Positions 1-11,840 of a DNA stretch of 64,000 nucleotides are shown piece by piece. The translations under genes were made by a program, and so were the position numbers. The DNA lies in the NCBI GenBank assembly GCA_963989385.1, contig OZ022511.1, positions 7,378,001 to 7,442,000 on the forward strand, in the 5' to 3' direction. Under the pieces are notes generated by a model, which ran no database searches, was not told the origin of the DNA, and saw only the letters and a program-made list of their open reading frames with translations. This DNA comes from Ctena decussata. Lineage: Eukaryota; Mollusca; Bivalvia; Lucinida; Lucinidae. Positions within the stretch are counted from its first letter, which is position 1, and the number at the start of each line of letters is the position of its first letter.

Positions 1-330
1 GGAGGAATCGATTAAGAATGTTAAAAATTATTTCAGACAAATCAGTTACAAAATGGCGGACAAGATGGCCGCCAAAGCATAAAAACCTCCATATCTTCTT
101 TAGTATACGGGTTAGAAACATGATTTTGGTGTCTATGTATAGGTTTTCTGGGTCAAGGAATCCATTAGGCATGTTAGAATTTACTTTAAGGCACTTAGTT
201 GCACAAACTGGCTGGCAAGATGGCGGATGAAGCATCGATTACGGAACTGAATGTCTAAGAAACGCACTTTTTGACAGCAGAATTCATGTTTTAGCAAGTT
301 TTTTTTAACGCGGAATTTTGAAATTATAAG
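1..330 (+). repeat. Dispersed repeat, inverted partner of 7180-7690
   Basis: Contains short blocks such as AAAATGGCGGACAAGATGGC and AACCTCCATATCTTCTTTA. The same blocks recur in the same order on the opposite strand at about 7180-7690. Apparent protein similarity between the two places comes from this DNA repeat, not from a gene. Family unknown; no terminal structure is visible because the left side runs off the window. Confidence 0.7.
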
Positions 331-2369
331 ATATATGAATATAAAAAATATAGTTATAAAGACGCCAGTTTGCATCTGATAGTGTTACTATCCCAAGAGA
401 CCATGATGATCCATAAGAGCCAGCCCCGTTTAGAAAACTTCAGTCGTAACAGAAAGACATCGATATCTCGATCATTCATTATAATTTTGAGAATGTCGTT
501 TCTAATGGCCTTTTTCTTTGTTCATAATTCCACGCATGTACCTTTTGGCAAAGTAGAATGATAGACAAAGATCAAGACCTAATACAATCAGACCCCACAT
601 CCCGCCCTCAAAACCGAAATACAAAAAAAAAAAATGATAACAGTTCGCGAAAGACAAGCATGGTAAACAGAAAGAACAGCCCTTTCCCAGACATTCAGCT
701 ACCTCAACTGAAAACAACAGTAACATTTATTTTACATATTTCATATTTTAAATAGGACAAAACAGAAAGCAAACTAGGCAGCTATAAGGTAACCATAAGA
801 CCACAGACAAGCGGAGATAAGAACATGTAACATTGAGGAACGACAACAGAAGTACGTGTATTGCCTTGGAACGGTCAGTAATACATGATGGGGACAAGTT
901 AACTAGTTTCACTGGGTCCAAACCCTCGCCTTCTACTTCTGCAGTGGTTCAAAACATTTAGTCAGCATTTTGTCTGCATGAAGGTTACCTAACCCATCAT
1001 AGAATCATCACAGACAATAAATAAATCACGGATAAAACCTGTGGTGATTCAAAGATGAGGACTCGACAGAAACAGCGTATTGTGACACCTGGAGAGCTCT
1101 CCGATATCAAACAACACAGATGAAATCCTGGAGCAAAAGAAAACCACCCGTAGAACCCCAAAATGGCCAAGCAGTGGGGCAATATTTTGATCTTGGCACA
1201 AAGGGTTTATTACTTTGATTGCTTTGTTGACTTAATGTTTTGTAAGAAGAATCCTTTTTTTGCCCTGACTTTATAGATTTACTTTCAGCTCTTTGATTTT
1301 ACGCTGAAATCATCTCAAAGTTACGCTTATAGCATATGGGTTATAAGCAGGAATGACCAACCCTTGGCGACAAAAGATTGACTCTGCCAGGAAACTTTAT
1401 TGCAGTTTTGGTTAATCCATTTCAGGGATAGTTCTAACTCTGCTTGTACCTTTTCTTTTCCAAATGTAAAGTCAGTTATTCAGTTTGTCAATAGAGTACG
1501 TGACCTGGGTTTTGGGGCGTGCGTGACCCATTGTTTATTTGTACATATTTAAGTCTTGAGAGGAGTGTGAACTATTACATGAAAATACCTACTTATGCAT
1601 TCAGTGGTTCAGGAGAAGAGGACTTTTTAGATGAAACGGTGACACCTTGGGCCGCAAGCATTCATACCAAGCTTTAGTTCTCTCAAACAAATGGAAGTAT
1701 AGCTATATATCAAATTATCCCAGTAGCCTTTGTGACGTTGGAGCAGTGCATGGGTTGTTAGATTCTCATTGTGTCTTTGACATTATGCGTTATTATGAAA
1801 GGTCAGGCTTTAATCCTATCCTTGTACCGTCTTTTGACCATCCTTGATTCTAGTCAGGTACACATTTTTTGCTGAGTCGACAGATGGCCTTTTTCAGTTG
1901 TTGTCAGAGATAGGATTTCAAACCCACTACTTTTTGAACCTAAGCCAACTACTCTAGTCACTCAAAGTGATTTTGATAGGCACAGCGACTTCGGAGAAGA
2001 ATCTTGTCTGAATGTATGGGTGGACAAAGCTGGCGGACTATGAAGTCAGTTTATGCTATTAGCTTTGTAGCATTGCTCGGGAGATTCAGTCAGGTACGAA
2101 TACTTGCACAAACTGGTATGACAAGTATGCACTTTTTTAAACTAAAACTTTCTAAATGTGCATATATAAATTTGCAGTCAACTGTCTATAATCATGGGAG
2201 GGACTGTCTCCTTTATACCTGAAAGAACTGGGAAAATACGAAAATTTCAAAAGCTGTTTGCAAAATTTGTTACTGGTTTAAAGTACGGATGATCTTATCT
2301 GACATGTAAATTTTCTATACCGCCCAGATGCTAAAAATCTGTCTGTGGCGAATCTGCGACCCTCGCACC
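331..2369. other. No gene recognised
   Basis: AT-rich DNA with only short ORFs in all frames, none with recognisable domains or plausible splice-bounded exons. It may hold eroded repeats. No RNA gene, array or promoter could be supported. Confidence 0.5.
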
Positions 2370-2685
2370 ACTAGCAGGCCCGGATCCAGACTACCACGAA
2401 CTGGTGGGGCTCAGGATAACTGGTGGGGCTGGAAGGTGCAGAGATATATGTGGAGGGGGGGGGGGGCTTGACAATATATGAGATAATAAGGGAGCAATTT
2501 AATGAGAATTTTTTATGATGTCTTTTTTGCCTTGAAATATATGTTGTGATATCTCATAGTTTAAACATATTTTATTGCTCAAATAGTAGCAATGGGGTCG
2601 GGCTACAAGTTCTCACAACATTAGTTACAGCCCTCCCCCTACAATATTCAATACAACAGCAACATGGCTAACAGCTAACAATTCA

Positions 2686-2872
2686 GTCACCGTCATAATT
2701 CCAAACATTGAGACACTTTCTGCTCACAGTATATCCGGTTTAATGTACATTATGCGGAAAACAGTGAGGACTCAGATCAGACCGCTCCATTGGCAGCTGT
2801 CTGATCCAAGCCCACACCATCCCGTACAACTGGCACTTTGTCTCAATATTTAGGACCATGACGGTAACTGCA
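2686..2872. repeat. Palindromic short element
   Basis: Imperfect inverted repeat: the left arm holds ACCGTCAT followed by AAACATTGAGACA, and the right arm TGTCTCAATATTT followed by ATGACGGT. It lies just downstream of the LINE 1 coding region and is either part of its 3' UTR or a small MITE beside it. Confidence 0.5.
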
Positions 2873-3016
2873 CATAAACAAGATCAAAAAATAAATAATA
2901 GAAAAAAGGAAAGACAGAAGAAAAAAAAAAGAAATCAAGAAGACCAATAACTCGAGAACCACAGTGTCAGCCATTAGCCCCAGTAAACCAGAAAATGTAT
3001 GGGAAGAAAAACAGAT

Positions 3017-6000
3017 CTAATTAAATCTTCCACTGTCTTTTATATACTGTTGGACAGCCTGAAAAAGAAGAAAATTTTCATCATTAGATAAACCAGGTTT
3101 ACCGTAAAGTATCATATTTAAACTAAGAGGATGCAACGATCGGGTTTTACGAAACATTAAAATTCTTAAATAGTTGAAGTTTTCACATTCGAAAAAATAA
3201 TGCAGAGCATCTTCATTATCGTTCCCACAGGAACAAAAACTGTTTGCAGATAGATGATTACGAAATAAATCACTTTTTAGGTCACTACAGTTGTTACGAA
3301 TTCTGGCATGCAGAATGGACAATTTTCTGTTGCCCTTAACAAAGTAAATAGGAACTTTAATATTGTCATAAATTACAGTTTTCAGTCTTTGATGAAAAGA
3401 TGAATATGTATTCGCCTCCCTAATATCAGATTGTAGATTATTCCAGCAGGAAATAGAGGAAGGTATACATGATTTATGTGAAATTTCCGTTCTTGTGTAC
3501 ATATTTGAAACATTTTCACGATTACGCAAGGGATAATTTGAGATCTCTCGAACACGAGGCGGGACAATATCCGTTATATAATCTGGAACAAGGTTGTTAA
3601 TACATTTGAACATAAAACATAATTTTTGAAAATGCCTTCTTTTTACAAGTGAATCCCAACCACATTCTTTATATAAATTTTCAATGCTGGTCGATCTTGT
3701 TAACCCAGTAACTATACGAGCTGCCTCATTTTGAAGGACTTCTAAAGCATTTTTATCCTGTTCTGTGCAACCATCCCATACAATAGAAGAATATTCTAAC
3801 AAAGGTCTAACGTACGATATATACATCTGATTTAACGCCTCACGGCTGAAAGTATGTTTCAATTTACGCATAATACCCACCGTTTTGTATGCAGATTTTA
3901 GAATAGTGTCAATATGTGTGTGCCAGTGTCCATTATGTGTAAAAGTAACACCTAGATGTTTGTGACTATCTACAAATTTTATTTCAGTATCGTTGAAATT
4001 AAGTGAAGGTATGTATTCAACAGGTTTAAGACTAAAAAGTAACGCTTCGGTTTTAACAGGATTAAAATCTACCAACCACACTTTTGCCCATGATGATATC
4101 AAAACCAGGTCATGATTAAGAATACCTTCTATATCCCTAGGATTTGCAGCAGAAAAGAACAAAGAACTATCATCAGCAAAAAGACGAGTTAGACTTAAAA
4201 GATTTTCTGTTATGTCATTCACATATATAAGGAATAAAAGTGGTCCCAAAACTGACCCCTGTGGGACACCAGCAGATGTTGTGAGTTGCGTGGATGATGC
4301 AGAATTGATATGAACTTTTTGCTGTCTTGATGACAGGTAATTTGCGATCCAACCTAAAAGATTACCTTTGATACCGTTTTGGCGAAGTTTAAACAAGAGA
4401 CCCCTATGCCATACCTTATCAAACGCCTTTGATATATCGCAAAAGACCATGCACGAATACTGCTTTTCGTCGAACGACTGGCAAATGTGATGAAAAATAT
4501 CTATTAACTGAAAAGTAGTAGAGTGTCCAGGTCGAAATCCTGATTGATATTTATATAATAGATGATTGCTGCACAAATGATTATACATATGTTTGAAAAC
4601 AATTCGTTCTAGAACTTTACCAAAATTACTCAATAAGGCTACAGGACGGTAATTAGAAGGCGTTGCCCTTTCTCCTTTTTTAAACAGCGGTACTAGATTA
4701 CTTATTTTCCAAATATCAGGAAATATACTTTCGAACATAGAACGATTGAAAATTATACACAACGGTATGGCAATAGCTCCTGATACATATTTGATCATTT
4801 TATTACTAATCAGATCGGGTCCTGATGCTTTATTTATGTCCAACGTATCTATGATATCCTTTATTTCCTGTTCAGTTGTAATTACATTATATAAAACTTT
4901 ATCAGTAAGATCAGTAAAAGGTGGTAAAGTAGCCTGCGAATCGTCTAAAGAAGACACAGAAGCAAAGTAAGAATTCAAGCAGTTGGCTTTTTCTTCATCA
5001 GAGACATGAAAGATGGTCTCGCCAGAGTCCGAAAGAGTTCGTAAGGGTGGTATCGTGGACACTGAATCTTTTTTATTAACAAGATGTCGTACAATTTTCC
5101 AAAAATCTTTCTTATTATTACTATAACTAGTAAGTAATGATAATTCAAGATTATTATAAAATACCTCCTTTGCATGTGTTTTTAGATTATTAACTTTATT
5201 ACGAATAATTTTATATTTGTACCAATCTGACAATAACGAGGATTTAATAGCTTTGGACTTCAGACGATCACGTTTTCTGGAATATTTACGAATTTCTGTA
5301 TCGTACCAAGGTTTATCACTTGATCGAACAGTGATATCTTTATGAGGTATAGCAGAATTAACAAATTCAATAAACTTATTTGTAAACAGTTCGCAGCAAT
5401 CATTAACGGTGCCTTCCTTTAAACATTCCCAATTAAACAGTCTTAGTGATTCATCAAGTTGAGCAAAATCTGCTCTTTTATACAGCCAGATTCTGCGGCT
5501 ATATGCACAAGAAACAGAATAATTATGAGGAACTATTAAATAAGTCGCCGAATGATCTGAAATATTAGCTGGATTTGTAATTGTACCACTATCATAAATT
5601 GTTAAATCATCCGGTACTATAACGGGATCCAAAAGTGCTCTCCCACGTGTAGGAACATTTGTAATATTTTGTAAAGAATTAATAGTTAAAACATCTTGTA
5701 AATTACGATAATTATGATTCAACAAATCTTCATTCAAGTCGCCCAGAATTATTAGATTTCCAGTAGACTCAATAGCTTTTTCAATATTTAGATTAAGAGC
5801 TCTAAAAAAGTTTTGATCTTGTGGTTTAGGACTATAAAAGATACCGAGAAGATGTGGTTGATTATTTATGCGAACATCAACCCAAATAGATTCGTCCCAA
5901 AATATTTCTAAGTCAGTCCGTCTCTTATGTATTAAGCATGAATTTATATAAACCAAAATTCCACCACCATGACAAGATCTATCTTTACGATATGGTACAT

Positions 6001-6424
6001 CAAACTTTTTAGAAAGATTGACGGTTTCATCAGTAACGCTATTATCAAGATGTGTTTCCGTGAAGCACAAAAGATCGAAATCGCAAAAATTATTTAAAAT
6101 ATGCTCTAGTTTGTTACGTATGCTTCTAATGTTACAATGCAAAATCGAAATGCTGTGCTCAGTTTGAGAATTTGGTCCTGGATTTGATTCAATATCGCCC
6201 GACAGTAGTAACAATAACAGGACAACTGTCACCCTTTCTATGCTACAGATACTTTTGACAAGACTGTTACAAAAAAGGATATGTGATTTATTAAGTTTAA
6301 AAAGAAAGAACAATCGAGAGAAATCAAGTACTATCTTACCTAAAGAAGTTGATCTGATCATCCCATATGCTTTATTGTAAAACAGACCAATCGACATTCT
6401 CCAGGAAACTACTGAACTACCCAT
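3017..6424 (-). CDS. LINE 1 ORF: endonuclease / reverse transcriptase (CR1-like)
   Basis: A 1135-residue intact ORF of a non-LTR retrotransposon; it nicks target DNA and copies its own RNA into the nick. The order of parts is: a hydrophobic leader ending in a 2A motif (GDIESNPGP, residues 76-84); an APE-type endonuclease at about 92-300 with N98, E123, the LGDLNED strand (D229, N231) and SDH at 289-291; reverse transcriptase at about 525-810 with a KAFDKVWH block, GVPQGSVLGP at 719-728 and FADD at 749-752 as catalytic site; and a C-terminal Cys/His cluster (CSCG..H..C, about 1064-1080). There is no internal stop, so it may be a recent or still competent copy. Assignment to the CR1/Jockey group rests on domain order and motif style; the exact clade is not decided. 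Confidence 0.93.
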   Translation of the reverse strand: MGSSVVSWRMSIGLFYNKAYGMIRSTSLGKIVLDFSRLFFLFKLNKSHILFCNSLVKSICSIERVTVVLLLLLLSGDIESNPGPNSQTEHSISILHCNIRSIRNKLEHILNNFCDFDLLCFTETHLDNSVTDETVNLSKKFDVPYRKDRSCHGGGILVYINSCLIHKRRTDLEIFWDESIWVDVRINNQPHLLGIFYSPKPQDQNFFRALNLNIEKAIESTGNLIILGDLNEDLLNHNYRNLQDVLTINSLQNITNVPTRGRALLDPVIVPDDLTIYDSGTITNPANISDHSATYLIVPHNYSVSCAYSRRIWLYKRADFAQLDESLRLFNWECLKEGTVNDCCELFTNKFIEFVNSAIPHKDITVRSSDKPWYDTEIRKYSRKRDRLKSKAIKSSLLSDWYKYKIIRNKVNNLKTHAKEVFYNNLELSLLTSYSNNKKDFWKIVRHLVNKKDSVSTIPPLRTLSDSGETIFHVSDEEKANCLNSYFASVSSLDDSQATLPPFTDLTDKVLYNVITTEQEIKDIIDTLDINKASGPDLISNKMIKYVSGAIAIPLCIIFNRSMFESIFPDIWKISNLVPLFKKGERATPSNYRPVALLSNFGKVLERIVFKHMYNHLCSNHLLYKYQSGFRPGHSTTFQLIDIFHHICQSFDEKQYSCMVFCDISKAFDKVWHRGLLFKLRQNGIKGNLLGWIANYLSSRQQKVHINSASSTQLTTSAGVPQGSVLGPLLFLIYVNDITENLLSLTRLFADDSSLFFSAANPRDIEGILNHDLVLISSWAKVWLVDFNPVKTEALLFSLKPVEYIPSLNFNDTEIKFVDSHKHLGVTFTHNGHWHTHIDTILKSAYKTVGIMRKLKHTFSREALNQMYISYVRPLLEYSSIVWDGCTEQDKNALEVLQNEAARIVTGLTRSTSIENLYKECGWDSLVKRRHFQKLCFMFKCINNLVPDYITDIVPPRVREISNYPLRNRENVSNMYTRTEISHKSCIPSSISCWNNLQSDIREANTYSSFHQRLKTVIYDNIKVPIYFVKGNRKLSILHARIRNNCSDLKSDLFRNHLSANSFCSCGNDNEDALHYFFECENFNYLRILMFRKTRSLHPLSLNMILYGKPGLSNDENFLLFQAVQQYIKDSGRFN
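6173..6199 (-). other. 2A ribosome-skipping motif in LINE 1
   Basis: Encodes GDIESNPGP, an exact match to the D-V/I-E-x-N-P-G-P consensus. In that family the ribosome skips the Gly-Pro bond, so the ~83-residue leader and the endonuclease/RT body would be released as separate chains. A leucine-rich run precedes it. Function is inferred from the motif. Confidence 0.85.
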
Positions 6425-7179
6425 TTGGATATACTGGATTCACAAGATGAAAAATGGAGTTTGTCAACCAGTCATACATAGTCGAAATCCCTGTGGCCGC
6501 AGCTGACACTGGCGTTCGAAAGTTAGGAAAAAGAGTGTAAAAGAGAAAAAAGAAAAGCATATATACAAGCAAAGAGAAAAGTATATTACAGTTTACCATC
6601 GTGAAAACTCCGTGAAATTATTACAATAGATTCAATTAATTCCAAGTTGTTATGTTTGTGGAAGCAGTGACTGCACAGCGGGTATCTAGCACAACGTTGT
6701 ACCGACGTCGATACAATGTATAACCGTTGCAAAGGCGTCGGTAGAACATTGAGTACCAGATGTGCATCATTCACAGGCATTTAGTAGAGGCGATTCTAAT
6801 GAGAAGTCAAAACATATATTTGAATCTAACCACATGGATAAATTATCTCAAACTGTCATTATACACAGTCGGGTAACAAAGAGACCAGGATGGCGGGGCT
6901 GTAGCCCCAAAGCCCACCCCCCTGGATCCGGGGCTGACTAGTGCCGACCATGAGCTATGACTTTACACCACGCAAGCAACCAACAAATATATCAAAGTTT
7001 CTTAACCTGAATTTTAAATTGAAGAAAGTGAAATAGTTAGGAGAAAATAACACGTTTCTTGTAGCCTTTCTATCACTACTCGTAACAATAGCTTTCTGTA
7101 ATAACTAAATCTTTGTCAACGGGGTTATCTGCCCCTGCCTTCACTACGTTTTTGTAAACACTCATAGTCCCCTTGTTAA
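6425..7179. other. LINE 1 5' flank and TIR-element right end; no gene
   Basis: Holds the presumed 5' UTR of LINE 1 (exact end not determined), the right end of the flanking TIR element at 6936 with its ACTAG duplicate, and then AT-rich DNA. No host exon recognised. Confidence 0.5.
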
Positions 7180-7690
7180 ACCGCTGTAAAAATGGGGCTT
7201 TTGTAACTTCATTTTCATATTTAACAATCTGATACATGCAAAATCCGGGTTTCTATACAAAAACCTGAATTCTGCAAAAGTAAAGTGCATTTCTCCGACA
7301 TTCATTGTCGTGACCGCTGCTTTGTCCGCCAACTTGTCAGCCATTTCGTGTAACTGGTGTGACTTTTAGTCAATTTTAACATGTTAAACCAATTCCTTGG
7401 CCCCCAAAACCCATATGTAGACATCAAAATTATGTTTCTAGCCCGTATATTAAAGAAGATATGGAGATTTTTATGCTTTGGCGGCCATCTTGTTCGCCAT
7501 TTTGTAACTGACTTGTCTGAAATATTTTTTGACATTCTTAATCGATTCCTCGACCTCGAAAACCTATAGGTATCCACCAAAAGTATGTTTCTAACCCACA
7601 TACTTTCGGAGATATTGAGGATTTCATCCCTTGGCGGCCATCTTGGACGCCATCTTGAATATTTTAATTTCCCCAAGGATGCCAAGGTGG
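7180..7690 (-). repeat. Dispersed repeat, inverted partner of 1-330
   Basis: Read on the minus strand this matches the window start block by block. It also contains an internal degenerate duplication: the GCGG/CCATCTTG-type motif and the CATATCTTC/ATACTTTCGG-type motif recur at about 7440-7500 and 7585-7650. It is not protein coding. Confidence 0.7.
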
Positions 7691-8119
7691 CATCATTTAG
7701 TTTTCGGTTAAGGATGTCCTAAAGAATAAGAATCTGCATCAAACATTTGTGTGGACTATTTTTTCGGGTTTTCGTCTCGGCACCCGGACTAAACAGACAA
7801 TATTGAAGTTGTACCTTTCACTGCTATGGGACAAGCGATGAGTAAATTTGGGTTTTGTGTCTCACCACCTCATATGTCATACGTAGACGGGACTTCGGTT
7901 TTAAGTCTTATCCGAAAGGCCGGAGGAGCGGAGGATCGAACCTGCCACCCCTAAATTGGTAGACTAGCATAAAAAACACTATTGTCCAATACAATATAAA
8001 CAAGAGGATTTGCAGTGGTGTTTCGTGAAATTAGCAAAACGATAATAGTCAAACCTGCAGCCTGCCTTAAAGGGAACTCAATCACTGGCTGCTTAAGGCA
8101 GGTGACTACTTAAGTACAT
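7691..8119. other. No gene recognised
   Basis: Unique-looking sequence with a short inverted repeat (CCTGCCTTAA near 8070 and TTAAGGCAGG near 8094). No coding exon identified. Confidence 0.4.
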
Positions 8120-10323
8120 AGGTCGTATTTATAATACGACTTAAGTGGTTGCTATACAGTTGCTAAGGCTGAAGTTCTATGAAGGAGATTCCATACAACT
8201 ATGAAATTTGTTCTAGAGGAACAGTCTTTGTAAGACTGTTCCTCCAGAGGGAATTTCATAGTTAATTTGCTCTGGAGGAACAGTCTTGAACAAATTTCAT
8301 TGTTGTAGGGAATCTCCTTCAAAAACAAGTTAGCCTTATAGTGGAGCAAATTTGATTGCATAAGTGGCCTAGAAAAGGAAGATAGTGGTCTACGGAGTGT
8401 AACATTTGTTTTTATATATCAAAATGATCGTCTGGGTCTCTAGTTATCAAATTCAGCGTTTGCCACCTTGGCAAACCTTGCATAACTCTGTAGTGGCCAG
8501 TTATTTATGTTACCCCTTTAAATTTTGAATATAAAAAATATTTATTGAAGTCAATAAGAAATGTGTTTAAACTATATAAATGTATCAAATCTAAATATTT
8601 TTTGTAAGAACAGTTAATATGCTATAAATTAGGCTGCTCAGAAAACAGTTCAGAACTTTGGCGTTGTTACTTTCGTTACGATATATCATGTACCCCTTGG
8701 AAATCTAAAATTGGAACTTAAGTTGTTGCATTTTACAAAGACTCTATTACAAAAAGGCCCAAAATGATCATTTTTACTTACTATTCGATTGGCCCCTTAC
8801 ATAGCGTTTCTAGCAAAACAAATATGAGACCTTACAACACATTTAAGCCAGAGTAACGTACTTAACAGATTAAAATGTTTGCGTAAAGCGTCTATCATTC
8901 CCGCCAGAAAAAAACACTCTTTTCAAATTCTGACTTTTAAACAACGCAGTTGTGATATTATGTACATTATCTATTGTAAAATGAAATCTTTGCATTGTTT
9001 GATAAACGAATCCGACAGCAAACAGTGTTATTTACATGACATGCAAAGATGAGATTGTCTTTTAAACTAGAAAGAAAACCTTCGTGAGTTAATCTATCCA
9101 TAGAACACTTTTATTTTTTCCATTAATATCCAAATGACACTAAAAATATCACATCGTAAGAATTTTATTAATCAGAACTTTCTGTTTTGTACTCAGAAAG
9201 GTAACGTTTATAACCATTATTTGAAAACAATCACTGAGATTATGTGCTGTTACTGAAAAATATGCCTAAAACTCATTAGTTTTGTTAAAAATATTTTTAA
9301 AACGGTACTTTAGACTGGTTAAAACCCACCATATGTAATTTATCAGTGAAATTTCCACGGCGATACATCCGTTGTTGTGTAACGATATTATAGTTTGTGT
9401 TGGCCACTTATCTGTAGTATTCGAAAAATTGATTTGTTTTGTCTGTTTATTCGCTATCATTCTGATGTATATAAAAACAGAAAGAAAGAAGGTGAAAATA
9501 TACATTTTGTGTGCCTGGGTGTGCTTGATGAAAGCTAACTTGTTGACATCTGCATGGAATGGGCGCACGTATATTTTGCTACCCACTAGCATCGTTTGAG
9601 TACTTGTTCTGTGCTTTATGTTACTATTTTAGTTTGGTGTTGTGGGAGGGTTGTGGCACTAGTTGAATCAGTTTCTGATCGTTGCCCTTTTACACTTCTT
9701 TACCTGTAATGACCTTTTCCTATAAAAGCAATATATGAAACCATAGTTTAACTACTTTTGGCCGTATAGAATATATTTAAAACGAAGTAACGAATATAAC
9801 AGTTTAAAAAGAAAAAGTTATTTTACCCCACTGCTGCTAGTGTCAAGTGGCATGTGGCTAAGGTAAAATGCTTCTTTGTACTTCATGTTCTGGTCATTTG
9901 GAATCATCTGGGCTCTTTCTGAGTCAGTTTGAAAAAGGAAATAGCTGGTGCTAGGTGGCATTGGCAGTGTCGCCACATTACATTCCTTAGTTAAACCGAG
10001 GTTGCTTTTATTTTTTGTGATTCATCCCTCATCCATCAGAATTTATTTTTTATCAGTTTTTATCAGTCTTAGAATTTAAGGTGATGGGATACAAGTTCAC
10101 GTAAGTCATTTTGCCAATTTTACTTTGGTCTCCTTTCTTAATGGGAAAATTTTTTTTAAAAAGAATTTGCTGCTGTGAAAAAATGTTTCCCATAAGAGCA
10201 GACCATTTTTGGAAAGGTTATAGCTTTCTCAGAAGCGAATAGGAAACATCTACGGAAATGAATATTGTGTCTTTCTGACAAATTGCAGTAAAATAATGAG
10301 GTGTGTCCTTTCACATTAATACA

Positions 10324-10327
10324 GTAT
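10324..10327. repeat. Target site duplication GTAT, left
   Basis: GTAT immediately before TGTAAC of the left LTR is repeated at 23277-23280 after the right LTR. This shows a simple insertion of one LTR element. Confidence 0.8.
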
Positions 10328-11368
10328 TGTAACAACCGAGCGGTATGGGTGCTGTTTTCTATATATTAAGTCAGGATGACACCGTAGACTATCTCTCAGG
10401 AATAACCAACGGAGATAAACACATAAAGACCCAGAATATGATCACATAAGATTTAATAAATTCTCTTAGGCTTCACATCAAAACAAAATATATATAAAGA
10501 ATGTATTTGTTGCCTTTTCCAACGAAGCTGGCCCTCAGTCCTTGTAAAATCTAACAATTTCATAAGAACAATTTCCCTTAACGCGCCCCAGTGCAATCTT
10601 CGTGACTGCACTATAAATAGTAACAACAACAAGCCCCAATGGCGCGTGATTCAAACAGAAACCTACAGGCAACCCCTGTATACACAGCAACCGAAACGCA
10701 GCGTATCCTCTCCGCAGATACTGAACTGAAGCTCCGGATGAAAGATGACGTTTGCTTATATAGTCCAGCGGCCCAGCACACCAGCAAGACGTTGGAAATT
10801 CAGCGCGCGACTGAGTTCGGCTGGATTTCCAACGTCGCCGGTCGGCTGGTCGCTGAACCCAGCAAACATCTCGCTGGAAAATGTAACGTCAACGGGTGGG
10901 GTAATTATAACTGAAATTTGGAATTATTTAACATTAAACAATATTCCTTCTACTAACCAAAACTATCGCAGAAATACTTTGAAGTAAAATGTCTTGACTT
11001 GCTACAGAAAGCTAAAGCTTGTTATGACGTCACAACAACTGGTAATTGACGCAACATCAACAGAATGATGACCTCATAAGTCGACACGTGGTCTTCAATT
11101 ATGAATTACATAAGCAATTAAAATCAGTTATTACAAGACAGGATGACTCTAAATGGATGGAATGATTATAGAATTAATGAATAATGACATATACGGCAAC
11201 AACAAGGCTTAACAACAGTTTGAATTCTGGAATAAACAACATGTAAGTACTTCAGTCCCCACCCGTTGGTTCTTTACAAACAATAAACAAGATAAAATGA
11301 CATATTGCCAATATGACCAAGCATCTCCGACAGCTGAGACAAGAATTGTAACACGTGTGTGTGTGTGC

Positions 11369-11431
<63 letters not shown>

Positions 11432-11691
11432 GAAGTTTGAGGGAGATAGATCTGAAAGAGAGAAAGATTCTTCCAAAATATATTGGTTACTAAAGAGAGG
11501 AAGGGCATAATCTCATGAACCATAACAACAGCAGCCCCGAGTGCAGACAGAATGCAAAATGAGAGATAGACGGAGGGATAGACAGACAGTACCCCAAAGA
11601 ACCAAAATGAGATGCAAACCCCTAACATAGGGTAAACAACACATCAACTATAATGCTTCGAGAAAACAAGTAAAAGTCCTCGACTTTTACA
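10328..11691 (-). repeat. 3' LTR
   Basis: A direct repeat of 21919-23276 with TG..CA ends. It carries a GT/GA microsatellite (about 11357-11430), a TATA-like ACTATAAATAG near 10609, and a 12 bp inverted repeat (GACGTTGGAAAT at 10788 with its complement at 10825). Differences from the other LTR are a handful of single bases plus microsatellite length. Confidence 0.95.
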
Positions 11692-11706
11692 TTTACCCCC
11701 CTCTCT
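11692..11706 (-). other. Polypurine tract
   Basis: Read on minus, a purine run of A/G with AGAGAGGGGGG then TAAA directly precedes the TG of the 3' LTR. This is where plus-strand cDNA priming occurs in LTR elements. Confidence 0.75.
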
Positions 11707-11840
11707 GTCCAGCTTATGTCCTCATAAGCTGAAAAGAGAAGTTAGGTAAGCTAGATAAGCATTATAGTAGAAGTGTAGAAACTCAAATTTTGATACAATT
11801 CTTTAACAATAGTCTCTTATTCTGTTTGTAGGAGAAAGTT

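Larger units (their letters stand above)
2375..6936. mobile_element. TIR-bounded DNA element carrying LINE 1
   Basis: The left end at 2375 reads CAGGCCCGGATCCAG and the right end at 6936, read on the minus strand, CAGCCCCGGATCCAG: an imperfect terminal inverted repeat. Both sides are flanked by ACTAG (2370-2374 and 6937-6941), a possible 5 bp target duplication. CAG..GGATCCAG ends resemble hAT-type TIRs, but hAT duplications are normally 8 bp, so the superfamily is open. Most of the interior is LINE 1. The element could be two unrelated fragments whose ends match by chance. Confidence 0.5.

Noticed and set aside
10639..10914. 91-codon plus-strand frame in each LTR as a host gene
   Set aside because: It lies wholly within the LTR, antisense to the element, and is duplicated because the LTR is. 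Kept only as an antisense-ORF observation.
11209..11628. Ser/Leu and His/Thr repeat proteins in the LTRs
   Set aside because: Translations of the GA/GT microsatellite on the minus strand, not proteins.
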